Source: Pectinatus cerevisiiphilus (lineage in GTDB: Bacteria > Bacillota > Negativicutes > Selenomonadales > Selenomonadaceae). From it: 64,000 bases of DNA. The notes below the pieces were generated by a model. It searched no databases. It had not been told where the DNA came from and worked only from the letters and a program-made list of their open reading frames with translations. The stretch lies in contig NZ_SMAA01000004.1 of assembly GCF_004341685.1 (NCBI RefSeq), forward strand, positions 107,354-171,353. Direction: 5' to 3'. The position numbers and the translations under genes are program-made. Of the stretch, positions 18,244 to 28,176 are shown one piece after another. How positions within the stretch are numbered: position 1 is the stretch's first letter; each line of letters starts with the position of its first letter.

Positions 18244-19038
18244 TTATCGTTTAAGTCCATTAGCAATTTCCAACATTGAATCACAGGTAGTAATTGCTTT
18301 TGAATTTGATTCATAAGCACGCTGGGCAACGATCATGTTAACCATTTCATCAGCTACCTGCACATTCGACATTTCAAGATATCCCTGTGTTATTGTACCA
18401 GCTCCATCCTCCCCAGGATTGCCAACTATTGCATCCCCTGAAGCATTGGTCTGATAAAAGATATTTTTTCCCTGTGCCGAAAGCCCTGCCGGATTTACAA
18501 ATCTCGCTAAAGTTATCTGCCCTACTTCTTCCGGTGTATCCTGTCCCGCCGGTGTAGCAGAAACAGTACCATCTGAACCAATTGTAATTGAATCTGCCGG
18601 TGCATCTTCAGGAATAGTAATTTCCGGTTCTAACGGATATCCATCGGAGGTCACCAATCTACGGGTTTCATCTAGTTTAAATGAACCATCACGGGTATAA
18701 CCAATAGTGCCATCCGGCATCGTTACCTGAAAAAAACCATCACCATCAATTACCATGTCGGTTGGATTGCCCGTGGCTTGATAGCTGCCCTGCGTAAAAA
18801 TTCTATTTGTAGCAGATAAACGTGCACCATGCCCCGCCTGCATTGCTGCCGGATAAATCGTATCTGGTCCGCTTGTTGCCCCTGGCTGGCGCAATGTCTG
18901 ATATATCAAATCCTGAAACTCAGCACGCTGTTTTTTATACCCTGTTGTATTCACATTAGCTAAATTATTGGAAATAACATCCATATTCTGCTGCTGTGTA
19001 GTCATTCCTGTAGCAGCAGTCCAAAGTGCTCTCATCAT
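18244..19038 (-). CDS. flgG: Flagellar distal rod protein FlgG (FlhP-like)
   Basis: 264 residues. The N-terminal rod motif is [20 protein letters not shown], followed by [21 protein letters not shown], and the C-terminal motif is [20 protein letters not shown]. The length and the segment [14 protein letters not shown] fit FlgG. The protein polymerises into the distal rod crossing the periplasm to the outer membrane and is exported by the flagellar type III system, so it has no signal peptide. Second rod gene after flgF. Confidence 0.96.
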   Translation of the reverse strand: MMRALWTAATGMTTQQQNMDVISNNLANVNTTGYKKQRAEFQDLIYQTLRQPGATSGPDTIYPAAMQAGHGARLSATNRIFTQGSYQATGNPTDMVIDGDGFFQVTMPDGTIGYTRDGSFKLDETRRLVTSDGYPLEPEITIPEDAPADSITIGSDGTVSATPAGQDTPEEVGQITLARFVNPAGLSAQGKNIFYQTNASGDAIVGNPGEDGAGTITQGYLEMSNVQVADEMVNMIVAQRAYESNSKAITTCDSMLEIANGLKR

Positions 19039-19082
19039 AGCCGTAAGACTCCCTTCAATGTTTCCATTTCAATACAAATCCT

Positions 19083-19928
19083 CTATGAAACCCTGCCAAC
19101 ATCATTGACAGCCTTGTCCAGCAAAGAATCTTGTGTAACAAGCGCCTTAGAGTCAGCTTCGTATGTTCTATAGTTATTAATAAGCTCAACCATTTCTTTT
19201 GCTACGTTGACATTAGATCTTTCAAGCCAGCCTTGTTGGACAGAACCAGCAGCCCGCTGCGGTTGAGCCCCATTTTGCGGACGATATAAATTATTGCCTT
19301 CTTTGAGTAAAGCGCCTCGATCTGCAAATCCTGCCAACTCTATCTGTCCAAGGTTTTGCCCGCCAGCGTTTACCGTTCCATCGGTACCAATATTGATATC
19401 AGCCGTATCAGGTGGAATATTTATTACTCCTCCTGTAGTGTTTAAAACAGCTTGATTATTTGCAGTCACCAATTGTCCTGCTGCGGAACGGTAAAAATTA
19501 CCATCACGCGTATACCGGACTCCCTGCGGTGTGTTTATCGCAAAATACCCGTCACCTGTAATTGCAAGATCCAATTTGTTGCCAGTGTTTTCAAGTGCCC
19601 CCTGGTCACGTATCACAGCGACTTCTGCGACTTTTGCGCCGCGTCCTAAAGTCCCAATGGCAGGTGCTCCGCTGCCACCATCAGCAGCGACAGTTCCTCT
19701 TAAAAGATAATTTCGCGCCGTGTCAATATTTTGCAAGGCCGATATATTATTTTGGGGTGTTTCTCCGTCATTAATGCGATGCAAAAGAACCGACTCAAAT
19801 TCTTCGCTTATCAGTTCATCTTTTTTATAACCATTGGTATTAACGTTTGCCAGATTATTAGCTATTGTATCTGTACGTATTTGTTCGGTTATCATTCCCG
19901 AGGCAGCCGTATACAAGCCACGCAGCAT
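19083..19928 (-). CDS. flgF: Flagellar proximal rod protein FlgF (FlhO-like)
   Basis: 281 residues of the flagellar basal-body rod family: MLRGLYTAASGMITEQIRTD, then [19 protein letters not shown], the middle segment DLAITGDGYFAINTPQGVRY, and the C-terminal SNVNVAKEMVELINNYRTYE. It resembles FlgF/FlhO more than FlgG because it lacks the FlgG-specific segment after GYKK. It lies downstream of the Mbl-like gene with 168 nt between, the same order as mbl-flhO-flhP in Bacillus. GGAG precedes the ATG. I see no clear flagellar sigma promoter in the gap. Confidence 0.92.
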   Translation of the reverse strand: MLRGLYTAASGMITEQIRTDTIANNLANVNTNGYKKDELISEEFESVLLHRINDGETPQNNISALQNIDTARNYLLRGTVAADGGSGAPAIGTLGRGAKVAEVAVIRDQGALENTGNKLDLAITGDGYFAINTPQGVRYTRDGNFYRSAAGQLVTANNQAVLNTTGGVINIPPDTADINIGTDGTVNAGGQNLGQIELAGFADRGALLKEGNNLYRPQNGAQPQRAAGSVQQGWLERSNVNVAKEMVELINNYRTYEADSKALVTQDSLLDKAVNDVGRVS

Positions 19929-20096
19929 ATCATCACTCCTAGTTTAAATACAAAGGGTATCAGCAATTCATCCTAAAAAATAAAAATATATTACATGTAG
20001 TGAAAATATATTATATATTTTATTCGCTAAACTTTTTCCCTATCCTTTTTTATAGCTGCGATTCTTATTTAATAAATACTTGTGTTATGTAACAAT

Positions 20097-21128
20097 TCAT
20101 TCATGTCTTTGCGCATTTTTACCGTTTTTGCCTCTTCTGCCAAGTTTATCTACCCATTCCAAAGCTCTTCCTGTCCCTATTGCCACACATGACAAAGGAT
20201 CATCAGCTAAATATGTAGGAATTTCCGTTTCCTTTTGAATTAGTTTATCTAGTCCATGCAGCATTGCTCCTCCGCCAGTCATTACAATGCCATGATCCAT
20301 TATGTCAGCGGCAAGTTCTGGAGGTGTATCCTCTAAAGTCTTTTTGACACACCGTACAATTGCATTGACTGAGTCTTCAAGAGCACCGGCTATTTCATCG
20401 GATGTCAGTTCAATGGTTTTCGGCAAACCGCTAAGTAAATCTCTGCCGCGGAACTCCATTTTCACATTACGTTCACCCTTTATTGCCGTTCCCACATTCA
20501 TTTTTATATTTTCCGAAGTTCTTTCGCCAATCATGATATTATGGTTGGTTTTTATGTATTTTACAATAGCTTCATCAAACTTATCACCAGCGACGCGCAA
20601 TGATTCACTGACAACGACTCCGCCCAAACTTATAACAGCGACATCTGTAGTACCGCCGCCTATATCTATTACCATGACTCCCTGTGGTTCAGAAATATCT
20701 ATTCCCACTCCCAAAGCAGCAGCCATTGGTTCTTCAATCAGAAAAGATTCAGAAGCGCCTGCCTGTTTAGCAGCCTGATTAACAGCTCTTTTTTCCACCG
20801 TAGTCACCTTCGAAGGCACACATATCATAATGCGCGGCTTTGTAAGAAAACTATGGCCTGCAACCTTTTCAATAAAATACTGGATCATTTTTTCCGTTAT
20901 ATCATAATCGGCAATAACGCCGTCACGCATCGGTCTTATTGCTACAATATTCCCCGGTGTGCGTCCAATCATTTTCTTAGCAGCTTCGCCTATTTCTAAT
21001 ATGCGGTTAGTATCCCTGTCCACCGCCACTACTGACGGTTCACGCAAAACAATCCCTTTGCCTTTGACATATATTAAAACATTGGCTGTGCCTAAATCGA
21101 TACCGATATCCCTAGCCATTCCAAACAT
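20097..21128 (-). CDS. mbl: MreB-family actin-like cell-shape protein (Mbl-like)
   Basis: 343 residues, typical for MreB/Mbl. Nucleotide-binding motifs: phosphate-1 [20 protein letters not shown], phosphate-2 [20 protein letters not shown], adenosine motif [18 protein letters not shown]. MreB homologues form membrane-bound filaments that organise the wall elongation machinery. I prefer the Mbl subgroup because flgF/flgG-like genes follow directly, as in Bacillus, and because mreC/mreD are not adjacent. AGGAGG precedes the start. Confidence 0.93.
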   Translation of the reverse strand: MFGMARDIGIDLGTANVLIYVKGKGIVLREPSVVAVDRDTNRILEIGEAAKKMIGRTPGNIVAIRPMRDGVIADYDITEKMIQYFIEKVAGHSFLTKPRIMICVPSKVTTVEKRAVNQAAKQAGASESFLIEEPMAAALGVGIDISEPQGVMVIDIGGGTTDVAVISLGGVVVSESLRVAGDKFDEAIVKYIKTNHNIMIGERTSENIKMNVGTAIKGERNVKMEFRGRDLLSGLPKTIELTSDEIAGALEDSVNAIVRCVKKTLEDTPPELAADIMDHGIVMTGGGAMLHGLDKLIQKETEIPTYLADDPLSCVAIGTGRALEWVDKLGRRGKNGKNAQRHE

Positions 21129-21242
21129 TAAATATTCCTCCTAAAACTAAAAAGCCTACATATGTATTACTATATAATATTACAGTAACATTATCAATAT
21201 ATATTTCATATCTTTAACCAATAAGAATAATTCTAAAAAAAC

Positions 21243-21284
21243 AAATGCAGAATTTCTCCGTAATGTTGAAGAAATCCTGCATTT
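21243..21284 (-). terminator. Rho-independent terminator of the acetyltransferase gene
   Basis: 15-bp inverted repeat with one mismatch (arms beginning AAATGCAG and AGAAATCC) and a 12-nt loop; on the minus strand the stem is followed by TTTGTTTTTTT. It lies about 60 nt past the acetyltransferase stop and insulates mbl downstream. Confidence 0.9.
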
Positions 21285-21345
21285 ACATTCATTTTATAAA
21301 GAAAGACTAAAAATAAAAGCTCATCATTCTGTCCTCATAAAGTTT

Positions 21346-21879
21346 TTACTTTTTTGTTTCTTTACGTGCAAAGTACTCTCTGTCCAGTATTCCTAATATT
21401 ATTAGATTTTCATACACGCCGTCAGTCAGTATGGTTTCCCGTATAAGGCCTTCACGTACAAGCCCTTCCGATTCATACACATGCAGCGCACGCGCATTAT
21501 AATCCTTGCAATCGAGCCATGCCCTATGAAACTTTAAATCATCAAATGCCCATGATTCAAGCATCTGCAATGTTTCATGTCCATACCCCTTACCTTTTTC
21601 ATCAAGAATAATCCGTGTAAACTCAATTTCCTTGGAAGGATTATCCAGTCCTGCTATCATTAGGAAGCCTACTTTTTTTCGTGTATCAATAGTTTCTATA
21701 ATAATATGGATAGCTGCCTTGGTATTCAACGTAGTCATATGTACATCCCTTGTATAAGGAATAACATATTTCGCATTTTCCGGCCTATATTCCACTTCCA
21801 TTATATAATCCATGTCATCTTCTTCAGCCTGTCTAAATTGAATACGCTTGCCTTTTTTGATTATTTTGCCTTCTGCCAT
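21346..21879 (-). CDS. GNAT-family N-acetyltransferase
   Basis: 177 residues with the RimJ/SpeG-like GNAT layout: IQFRQAEEDDMDYIMEVE at the start, the acetyl-CoA binding stretch LDEKGKGYGHETLQMLESWA, and the ending strand HRAWLDCKDYNARALHVYES with EGLVREGLIRE. The long form of the RimJ type acts on ribosomal proteins or amino groups of small molecules (spermidine, amino acids); substrate cannot be told from sequence. Monocistronic, between the divergent mscS gene and its own terminator. AGAGGAG precedes the ATG. Confidence 0.88.
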   Translation of the reverse strand: MAEGKIIKKGKRIQFRQAEEDDMDYIMEVEYRPENAKYVIPYTRDVHMTTLNTKAAIHIIIETIDTRKKVGFLMIAGLDNPSKEIEFTRIILDEKGKGYGHETLQMLESWAFDDLKFHRAWLDCKDYNARALHVYESEGLVREGLIRETILTDGVYENLIILGILDREYFARKETKK

Positions 21880-22064
21880 CGTGATACTCCTCTATTATTA
21901 TTCAAATCCCGAAAAAGAGACCTTTATTATCATTCTTTTACATGTTATAGTATAATACATTATAAAGTTAATGTAAATTGACTTATTATAGACTTTTGCA
22001 TCGGTATTATCAATACATCACCGCAATGCATTATTTTATTTTATTTAATACCGGAGGAAATAAA

Positions 22065-23108
22065 ATGAATATACTTTCAAGCCTTGGTGATTGGCACTCT
22101 TGGCTAGATTTGTTGATTGTCCCATTCTTTATTCAAGTTGCCGCATTGATAATAGGTAAAATAATAAATACCTTCATTAATAAAAAATTACAGGAGCATC
22201 TGGAGCAGCATACCCTTCCTTATATTTTTGCCCATGCGGTAAAGGATCTGCCAGTTGCCTGGTGTTCCGGGGTAGGTTTATATTGGACTATCCATTCCAT
22301 CAAAGTCCTTAATACCACTATAATAGATTTATTATCATCTCTGCTATATGCCGTCATCATCTTTTCCATTACCCGCGTTCTTGCCCGTACCGTATCGGGA
22401 ATGATTGCCCTGCATATAGCACGCGCAGAGGACACCACTAAGGCGACTTCCCTTCTCAGCAATATCATTTCTTTTATCATATATTCAGCCGGCGTAATTA
22501 TTATCTTGCAATATCTTGGTATATCCGTCACACCATTTCTTACTGCATTAGGTGTTGGTGGTATGGCTGTTGCTCTTGGTCTCCAAGATACACTTTCCAA
22601 CATATTTTCCGGTCTCCACATCATTTTATCGAAACAACTTCAAGTATATGATTTTGTAAAGCTTGGTAATGGCTACATTGGTCAGGTTGTCGATATAACA
22701 TGGCGTTTTACTAAAATCCAATCACCAGCCAATAATATAATAATCGTCCCTAATAAGGAGATAGCTTCCTCTACCATAATTAATTACAATATGCCCCAGC
22801 AAGAAATTGATATCTCCCTTACGGTTGGTGTCAGCTATGACAGCGATCTTGATTTAGTTGAAAAAGTCAGTCTGGAAGTTGCCCGTAATGTTTTATTGAA
22901 AGTAGAAGGAAAAGTAGATTTTGAACCGTTTGTGCGCTTTTTTGAGTTTGCTGACTCCAGCATTAACTTCAATATAAATATGAAATCTAACATATTTTTA
23001 AACCAATACATAATTAAGCATGAAGTTATAAAGGCATTGACCAAAAGATATCGTGAAGAAAATATAAACATTCCCTTTCCTGTACGCACCATCATTACAG
23101 CAAATTAA
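22065..23108 (+). CDS. mscS: MscS-family mechanosensitive ion channel
   Basis: 347 residues from the ATG at 22065, which has CGGAGGA 5-6 nt upstream; a frame opening 87 nt earlier lacks this. Four or so transmembrane helices are followed by the MscS pore helix and beta domain: TALGVGGMAVALGLQDTLSN, then IFSGLHIILSKQLQVYDFVK, GQVVDITWRFTKIQSPANN and NKEIASSTIINYNM. It opens under membrane tension to release solutes in osmotic downshock. Monocistronic; divergent from the acetyltransferase gene. Confidence 0.93.
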   Translation: MNILSSLGDWHSWLDLLIVPFFIQVAALIIGKIINTFINKKLQEHLEQHTLPYIFAHAVKDLPVAWCSGVGLYWTIHSIKVLNTTIIDLLSSLLYAVIIFSITRVLARTVSGMIALHIARAEDTTKATSLLSNIISFIIYSAGVIIILQYLGISVTPFLTALGVGGMAVALGLQDTLSNIFSGLHIILSKQLQVYDFVKLGNGYIGQVVDITWRFTKIQSPANNIIIVPNKEIASSTIINYNMPQQEIDISLTVGVSYDSDLDLVEKVSLEVARNVLLKVEGKVDFEPFVRFFEFADSSINFNINMKSNIFLNQYIIKHEVIKALTKRYREENINIPFPVRTIITAN

Positions 23109-23289
23109 TTTTTATTTACTTTTTATTTTTAATAGTATTATATGTATTAGTCATTCATCATATTATATTTCATAACAAAATGTGATATAGTGAACTTATA
23201 GTATTTAGTTTCTACTTGAAAAAAGGTAAACATTCGTTTACAATATATTAACTGCTTAATTTATTTATTATTTCAGTAAGGAGATTACA

Positions 23290-23913
23290 ATTATTAATAC
23301 CAAAAACATTCCCCACCGGTCTCTAGTTTTTTTCATAGAATCGTTTGAATTATTATTTTTGATATTAGTTTTACCACTATCCTTCATCCTGCCAACCCCT
23401 CTGGGATGGGAAAATGGGCCGTTAGAAAATTCCCAAGTAGTCATTTTGCTAATTGCGATGCTATTAAACCTGTACTGGTTTTATAAAAAAAAGCATCTCT
23501 TCCAACTTACTGCCAGCGGTGCCTTTTTATTGCTCGCGGGCAGAGAAGTAAACTGGGGGCGCTGTTTTTTCCCCATAGGGATGGGACCTGACGGACCTAT
23601 TTTCATACCGATGGAACAATTTCCGCATCATACAATGATAAATACAGTTATTGGCATAATGCTCGTTATCGTTTTAATTGGGGTTATTTTTACTACGCCC
23701 TGGAAAAAAATAATTGTGCGGCGTTTATTTCCCGTAAAATTATTTATTTTCGCTTGTATCTGTACTATATTTTCCCTTATTGGCGATTCAAGCCGCCTCT
23801 TCTCTGACGCACAGGGCGAACTTGTCGAAGAGCAAGGTGAACTTCTGCTTTATTTTCTACTCTTACATGTCTCTGTGTATTATTATTATTTTCTTAATAT
23901 TGATGATCAATAA
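23290..23913 (+). CDS. Orphan polytopic membrane protein, probable ATT start
   Basis: The frame is open from 23281 and holds no ATG or GTG. The only good ribosome site, AAGGAG at 23278-23283, is 6 nt before an ATT (another ATT follows at 23293). A TTG at 23359 is a fallback but has no ribosome site and would remove the charged N-terminus. With the ATT start it has 207 residues and about five hydrophobic helices, the loop GREVNWGRCFFPIGMGPDGP between helices 3 and 4, and an acidic segment GELVEEQGELL before the last helix. I do not recognise the family. It lies between mscS and the atp operon with no obvious partner. Confidence 0.6.
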   Translation: MINTKNIPHRSLVFFIESFELLFLILVLPLSFILPTPLGWENGPLENSQVVILLIAMLLNLYWFYKKKHLFQLTASGAFLLLAGREVNWGRCFFPIGMGPDGPIFIPMEQFPHHTMINTVIGIMLVIVLIGVIFTTPWKKIIVRRLFPVKLFIFACICTIFSLIGDSSRLFSDAQGELVEEQGELLLYFLLLHVSVYYYYFLNIDDQ

Positions 23914-24073
23914 AAACATTATTTTTATATATGTATTTCCATATTTTTCATCCCAATGCCCTTTTCCGGCACAGATTTTTGATACTGCTAAAATCCCTTG
24001 TTATAGAAATAATTATATGCTATATTTATAGCAGTTGCTTTCCCCTAAATATTCGCTGAAAGGCAGGTTACAT

Positions 24074-24454
24074 ATGCGCAAATTTGCGACTATACGTGGC
24101 CGCTCAATTGCAATAGCAACTTTTATAATTACGTTGCTCATTGCTATCCAGCTGCTTCTCAATAATCAGATTTATTTACTTGCGGCTGTCATCTGTGGTT
24201 ATTTTACAGCAATGTATTACGTTTTCATGCTTGCAACACGTATAAAAAAATCAATGCTGCTTTCACCATCTGCTGCTAAACGCAGTGCCCAAACCGGTAT
24301 GGTGTTGCGTATTATATTCCTTATATTATTTTCCCTGCTCATCATAAAGTTCGCTAAAGATTTTTTTATTGCGTTTATTGCAGGTTTTTTTATTATGCAT
24401 ATAATAGTATTTATTAATTTGATAATTTTTTCTTACCAAGAAAAAATTCATTAG
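24074..24454 (+). CDS. atpI: ATP synthase subunit I (AtpI)
   Basis: 126 residues from the ATG at 24074, with a weak AGG-rich ribosome site; an upstream TTG frame adds 13 residues. Four hydrophobic helices in two pairs with a basic loop (RIKKSMLLSPSAAKRSAQTG) match the small AtpI proteins that precede atpB in Firmicute ATP synthase operons and help c-ring assembly or magnesium supply. Sequence conservation in this family is low, so the call rests on size, topology and position 73 nt before atpB. Confidence 0.78.
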   Translation: MRKFATIRGRSIAIATFIITLLIAIQLLLNNQIYLLAAVICGYFTAMYYVFMLATRIKKSMLLSPSAAKRSAQTGMVLRIIFLILFSLLIIKFAKDFFIAFIAGFFIMHIIVFINLIIFSYQEKIH

Positions 24455-24527
24455 GCTATAAAACTTCGCCCGTTTGGGAAGTTATTTATAGAGGTTTATT
24501 TAAAAATCCAATGTAGGGAGTGATTTT

Positions 24528-25202
24528 ATGCCTGAAAGTGCGGCTCATGAACTCATGTTATTCGGTCTATCTTTTAATCTAGAAACATTAGAAATGACAT
24601 GGATGGTCATGGCTGTCGTTGTTATTCTGTCTATAGTCGCGACGCGCAATTTGAAATTGGTGCCAGCCGGACTACAAAACATATTTGAAATGGTCATAAC
24701 AGGTCTCAATTCCCAGATCAACGCTAATATGGGAAAACGAGGCGCTTTGTTTGCCCCATTTCTAATTTCCCTGTTTCTATTTTTACTTATCTCCAATTGG
24801 TGGGGACTTATCCCGGGTATGTCATCGCCTACCAATACTCTGAATACCAATTTGGGTTTAGCGCTTTTGGTAGTAGTCATGCTCCATGTATTAGGTCTAT
24901 ATTACAAAGGAACTAAGTATATAAAACATTTCTTTGAACCATTTGCTCCTTTTGTAATAATCAAATTGATTGAAGAAATAGCAAAACCAATAACACTTTC
25001 CTTTCGTCTATTTGGTAACATTGTGGCAGGAGAATTATTAATCCATATTCTTCCTAAGCTTTTACCAAATATTTTTGCTGAAATAATACCAGGTGTGGTA
25101 TGGCTTGCTTTCTGCGTCTTTGTTGGTGTAGTACAGGCATTTGTTTTTACGATGCTTTCAATGTCATATCTTGCTGATGGCGTTAGTGATGAGAATGAGT
25201 AA
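24528..25202 (+). CDS. atpB: F0F1 ATP synthase subunit a
   Basis: 224 residues, five to six transmembrane helices. The conserved channel segment KPITLSFRLFGNIVAGELLI contains the essential Arg (SFRLFGN), and the last helix has VVQAFVFTMLSMSYLADGV. It forms the ion half-channels facing the c-ring. GGGAG is 7-8 nt before the ATG. First core gene of atpBEFHAGDC. Confidence 0.97.
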   Translation: MPESAAHELMLFGLSFNLETLEMTWMVMAVVVILSIVATRNLKLVPAGLQNIFEMVITGLNSQINANMGKRGALFAPFLISLFLFLLISNWWGLIPGMSSPTNTLNTNLGLALLVVVMLHVLGLYYKGTKYIKHFFEPFAPFVIIKLIEEIAKPITLSFRLFGNIVAGELLIHILPKLLPNIFAEIIPGVVWLAFCVFVGVVQAFVFTMLSMSYLADGVSDENE

Positions 25203-25264
25203 AATTTGTTTAAGTGCCATAATGGCATAATTATTATATTAACAACCCTGAGGAGGATTTTTTA

Positions 25265-25513
25265 ATGGAAAATTCAATTGCAACAGCAGCAGCTTTATTA
25301 GGAGTGGGCATAATGCTAGGTTTAGCAGCATTTGGTGCAGCTATCGGTGATGGTCTCGTAACCGGCAGACTTATTGAAGGTATTTCCCGTCAACCCGAAG
25401 CTAAAAATACTTTATTTGTCAACACACTCATCTCCGTTGGTCTTGTTGAAGCAATGCCTATTATTGCCCTTGTTGTTTGTTTCATTATCTTAAGTGCTGC
25501 AAAAGTTCTCTGA
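25265..25513 (+). CDS. atpE: F0F1 ATP synthase subunit c (proton type)
   Basis: 82-residue hairpin of two helices joined by the RQPEAK loop. The ion-binding carboxylate lies in LVEAMPIIAL. The residues that define sodium-binding c-rings (Gln in helix 1, Glu-Ser-Thr in helix 2 of Ilyobacter and Propionigenium) are here Asp (AIGDG) and Glu-Ala-Met, matching the Bacillus proton-type ring. The ring is therefore predicted to be proton-driven. Confidence 0.97.
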   Translation: MENSIATAAALLGVGIMLGLAAFGAAIGDGLVTGRLIEGISRQPEAKNTLFVNTLISVGLVEAMPIIALVVCFIILSAAKVL

Positions 25514-25556
25514 TTTTAAACGTTATTACAGTTTACAATAAAAGGAGGACAGTAAG

Positions 25557-26060
25557 TTGATAAATATTGATGGAACGCTTTTAGCGCAGCTTATCAATTT
25601 CATTGTATTGGTCATTCTTCTTAAAATATTCGCCTATAAGCCCATCATGAAACTGCTCCATGAACGTAAAGAAAAAATTGCGTCTTCTATAGAAGCAGCA
25701 GAAAATGATGAAAAGAAAGCTAAGCAAACATTAGATGAATATCAGAAGCAACTTGCTGAAGCCCGTGTCAAAGCCCAAGAGATCGTTGATAAGGCTATGA
25801 AACGTGCCCAACAGGAATACGATGCTTCTCTCGCCCAAACTAAGCAGGAAATTGAACAAATGCGCCAAAAGGCTAAAGAAGATCTCGCGCGTGAACGTAC
25901 ACGTGCTGCTATGCAGTTAAAGGGTGAAGTTGTGTCTGTGTCCATGGCAGCAGCCAGTAAAATCATCGCGGCTAATATGAATAATGATGTTAATCAAAAA
26001 TTAGTTGGTGACTTTATAGAAAAGCTTGATAAGGATAAGCTGGGTGGCTTATCATGTTAA
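25557..26060 (+). CDS. atpF: F0F1 ATP synthase subunit b
   Basis: 167 residues from a TTG with AAGGAGG upstream. One N-terminal transmembrane helix (LLAQLINFIVLVILLKIFAY) is followed by a long charged coiled coil, the peripheral stalk that holds F1 static. The end overlaps the start of atpH by 7 nt, which suggests translational coupling. Confidence 0.97.
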   Translation: MINIDGTLLAQLINFIVLVILLKIFAYKPIMKLLHERKEKIASSIEAAENDEKKAKQTLDEYQKQLAEARVKAQEIVDKAMKRAQQEYDASLAQTKQEIEQMRQKAKEDLARERTRAAMQLKGEVVSVSMAAASKIIAANMNNDVNQKLVGDFIEKLDKDKLGGLSC

Positions 26061-26596
26061 ATATTCAATTAGCAAAAAAATACGCTGCAGCTATGTTCGA
26101 ATTGTCGCAGGAAGAAAACCGGTTGCCCCAGCATGGTGCACAGTTGACTCAAATCAGTAATTTATTTGAGGACAGTCGTGAACTAAAAGCCTTTATGGAT
26201 AATCCACAAATTGATCTGCAAGTGAAAAAAAATCTTATGTCTAAAATATTAGCTGATGATTTTGATGCGCCGGTTTGTAATTTTATACTTTTACTAATTG
26301 ATAAACACCGCATATCACTGCTTTCGGAGATTATCGCTGATTTTCATGCCCTTTCCAATAAAGCTCTAGGTATTCAAATTGTTTATGTTAAAACAGCTTT
26401 TGCTTTAACAGACACGCAAAGAACTTCCCTACTGCAAAAATTGGAAAGCATTACTGAAAAAACCATACAGCTGAAAGCTAATATAGATCCTTCTATAATA
26501 GGCGGTGTGATTATAAAATCAGGTGACAGGCTTATCGACGGCAGTGTTATAGGACAACTAAAATCTATAAAAAAACAACTGGTGGCAAATTGTTGA
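26054..26596 (+). CDS. atpH: F0F1 ATP synthase subunit delta
   Basis: 180 residues. N-terminal helical domain with AKKYAAAMFELSQEENRL, and the C-terminal family motif LKANIDPSIIGGVIIKSGDR with LIDGSVIGQL. Delta joins the b-subunit stalk to the top of the alpha3beta3 head. It overlaps atpF by 7 nt and is 19 nt before atpA. Confidence 0.96.
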   Translation: MLNIQLAKKYAAAMFELSQEENRLPQHGAQLTQISNLFEDSRELKAFMDNPQIDLQVKKNLMSKILADDFDAPVCNFILLLIDKHRISLLSEIIADFHALSNKALGIQIVYVKTAFALTDTQRTSLLQKLESITEKTIQLKANIDPSIIGGVIIKSGDRLIDGSVIGQLKSIKKQLVANC

Positions 26597-26615
26597 TTGG
26601 GGTGACTAACTTTTT

Positions 26616-28124
26616 ATGAAAATGAATCCTGAGGAAATAACGGCCATCATCAAGGACCAAATCAAAAATTATAACATTGATTTGAACGTTGATGATGTCG
26701 GCACTGTTATGGAAATTGGTGACGGCATAGCTCATATCCATGGTCTAAATAAAGCTATGTCAGGCGAACTTCTTGATTTTGGCAGTGACATATATGGTCT
26801 TGTATTAAATCTGGATCAAGACAGCGTTGGTGCTGTTTTGCTTGGCAGCGAAAATAAGATAAAAGAAGGTGCGACTGTAAAGCGCACCGGAAAAATTATA
26901 CAGGTTCCTGTTGGTGAAGCAATGATAGGACGTGTTGTAGATGCACTAGGACGTCCTATTGATGGCAAAGGACCAATAGATTTTCAGGAATATCGCCCTG
27001 TAGAATATCCTGCACCAGGAATTGCTGACAGAAAATCTGTACATGAACCTTTACAGACCGGACTAAAAGCTATCGATGCCCTTGTTCCTATCGGACGCGG
27101 CCAGCGTGAACTTATCATCGGTGACCGTGGTACAGGAAAAACCGCAATTGCGGTTGATACGATGTTAAATCAAAAAGGACAAGATTGTATTTGTATTTAT
27201 GTTGCAATCGGCCAAAAAGCTTCCACTGTGGCACGTGTCGTCAAAACCCTCGAAGATAACGGCGCTATGCAATATAGCATCGTTGTGGCTGCAACGGCAG
27301 CTGACAGCGCGCCGCTCCAATATATAGCACCTTATGCTGGTGTCGCCATGGCCGAATACTTTATGTATAAAGGTAAACATGCTTTATGTGTGTATGATGA
27401 TTTATCCAAACATGCTGCTGCTTATCGTGCAATGAGTTTACTTCTGCGTAGACCGCCAGGACGTGAAGCATATCCTGGTGATGTATTCTATTTACATTCC
27501 AGATTATTAGAACGTGCAGCAAAACTTTCCGATGAATTGGGCGGCGGTTCAATTACAGCACTGCCTATAATCGAAACCCTTGCTGGTGATGTATCAGGAT
27601 ATATACCAACAAATGTTATTTCTATCACTGATGGTCAGATAATGCTGCAAACAGAAATGTTTTATTCTGGCATAAGACCGGCAATTGATGTAGGTCTGTC
27701 CGTTTCCCGTGTTGGCGGCAGTGCGCAAATAAAGGCAATGAAACAGGTTGCCGGACGTATGCGTCTTGATTTGGCACAGTATCGTGAATTAGCTGCTTTT
27801 GCCCAGTTTGGTTCTGACCTTGATAAAGCGACAAAAGAACAGTTGGATCGTGGTGCCCGCATGGTAGAAACATTGAAGCAAGCCCAATATTCACCTCTTA
27901 ACGTAGCTGAACAGGTATTAGTTGTCTATACTGCGGTTCGCGGTTTCTTAACTGATGTACCTACGGAAAAAGTTGCTTCATTCCAGCAGGATTATCTCAA
28001 ATTCATCAATTCATCACATGTCGAACTCATTGACCTTATTAATAAACAGAAAAAGCTCGACGATGATTTAGAAGCACAGATAAATAAATCTATTGAAGAA
28101 TTTAAAGCATCATATACTTTTTAA
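26616..28124 (+). CDS. atpA: F0F1 ATP synthase subunit alpha
   Basis: 502 residues, the usual length. The P-loop is [13 protein letters not shown] near residue 170; the family signature with the arginine finger is in [20 protein letters not shown]. Non-catalytic nucleotide-binding subunit of the F1 head. GGGGTGA is upstream of the ATG. No anomaly seen. Confidence 0.98.
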   Translation: MKMNPEEITAIIKDQIKNYNIDLNVDDVGTVMEIGDGIAHIHGLNKAMSGELLDFGSDIYGLVLNLDQDSVGAVLLGSENKIKEGATVKRTGKIIQVPVGEAMIGRVVDALGRPIDGKGPIDFQEYRPVEYPAPGIADRKSVHEPLQTGLKAIDALVPIGRGQRELIIGDRGTGKTAIAVDTMLNQKGQDCICIYVAIGQKASTVARVVKTLEDNGAMQYSIVVAATAADSAPLQYIAPYAGVAMAEYFMYKGKHALCVYDDLSKHAAAYRAMSLLLRRPPGREAYPGDVFYLHSRLLERAAKLSDELGGGSITALPIIETLAGDVSGYIPTNVISITDGQIMLQTEMFYSGIRPAIDVGLSVSRVGGSAQIKAMKQVAGRMRLDLAQYRELAAFAQFGSDLDKATKEQLDRGARMVETLKQAQYSPLNVAEQVLVVYTAVRGFLTDVPTEKVASFQQDYLKFINSSHVELIDLINKQKKLDDDLEAQINKSIEEFKASYTF

Positions 28125-28176
28125 CTAATATTTCAGCATAGTATATTAGTCGAGGAAAAGGCGAGGTGATTAATTT

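Noticed and set aside
25265-25513. Sodium-binding c-ring
   Set aside because: The Gln and Ser/Thr ligands of sodium-type rings are replaced by Asp, Ala and Met.
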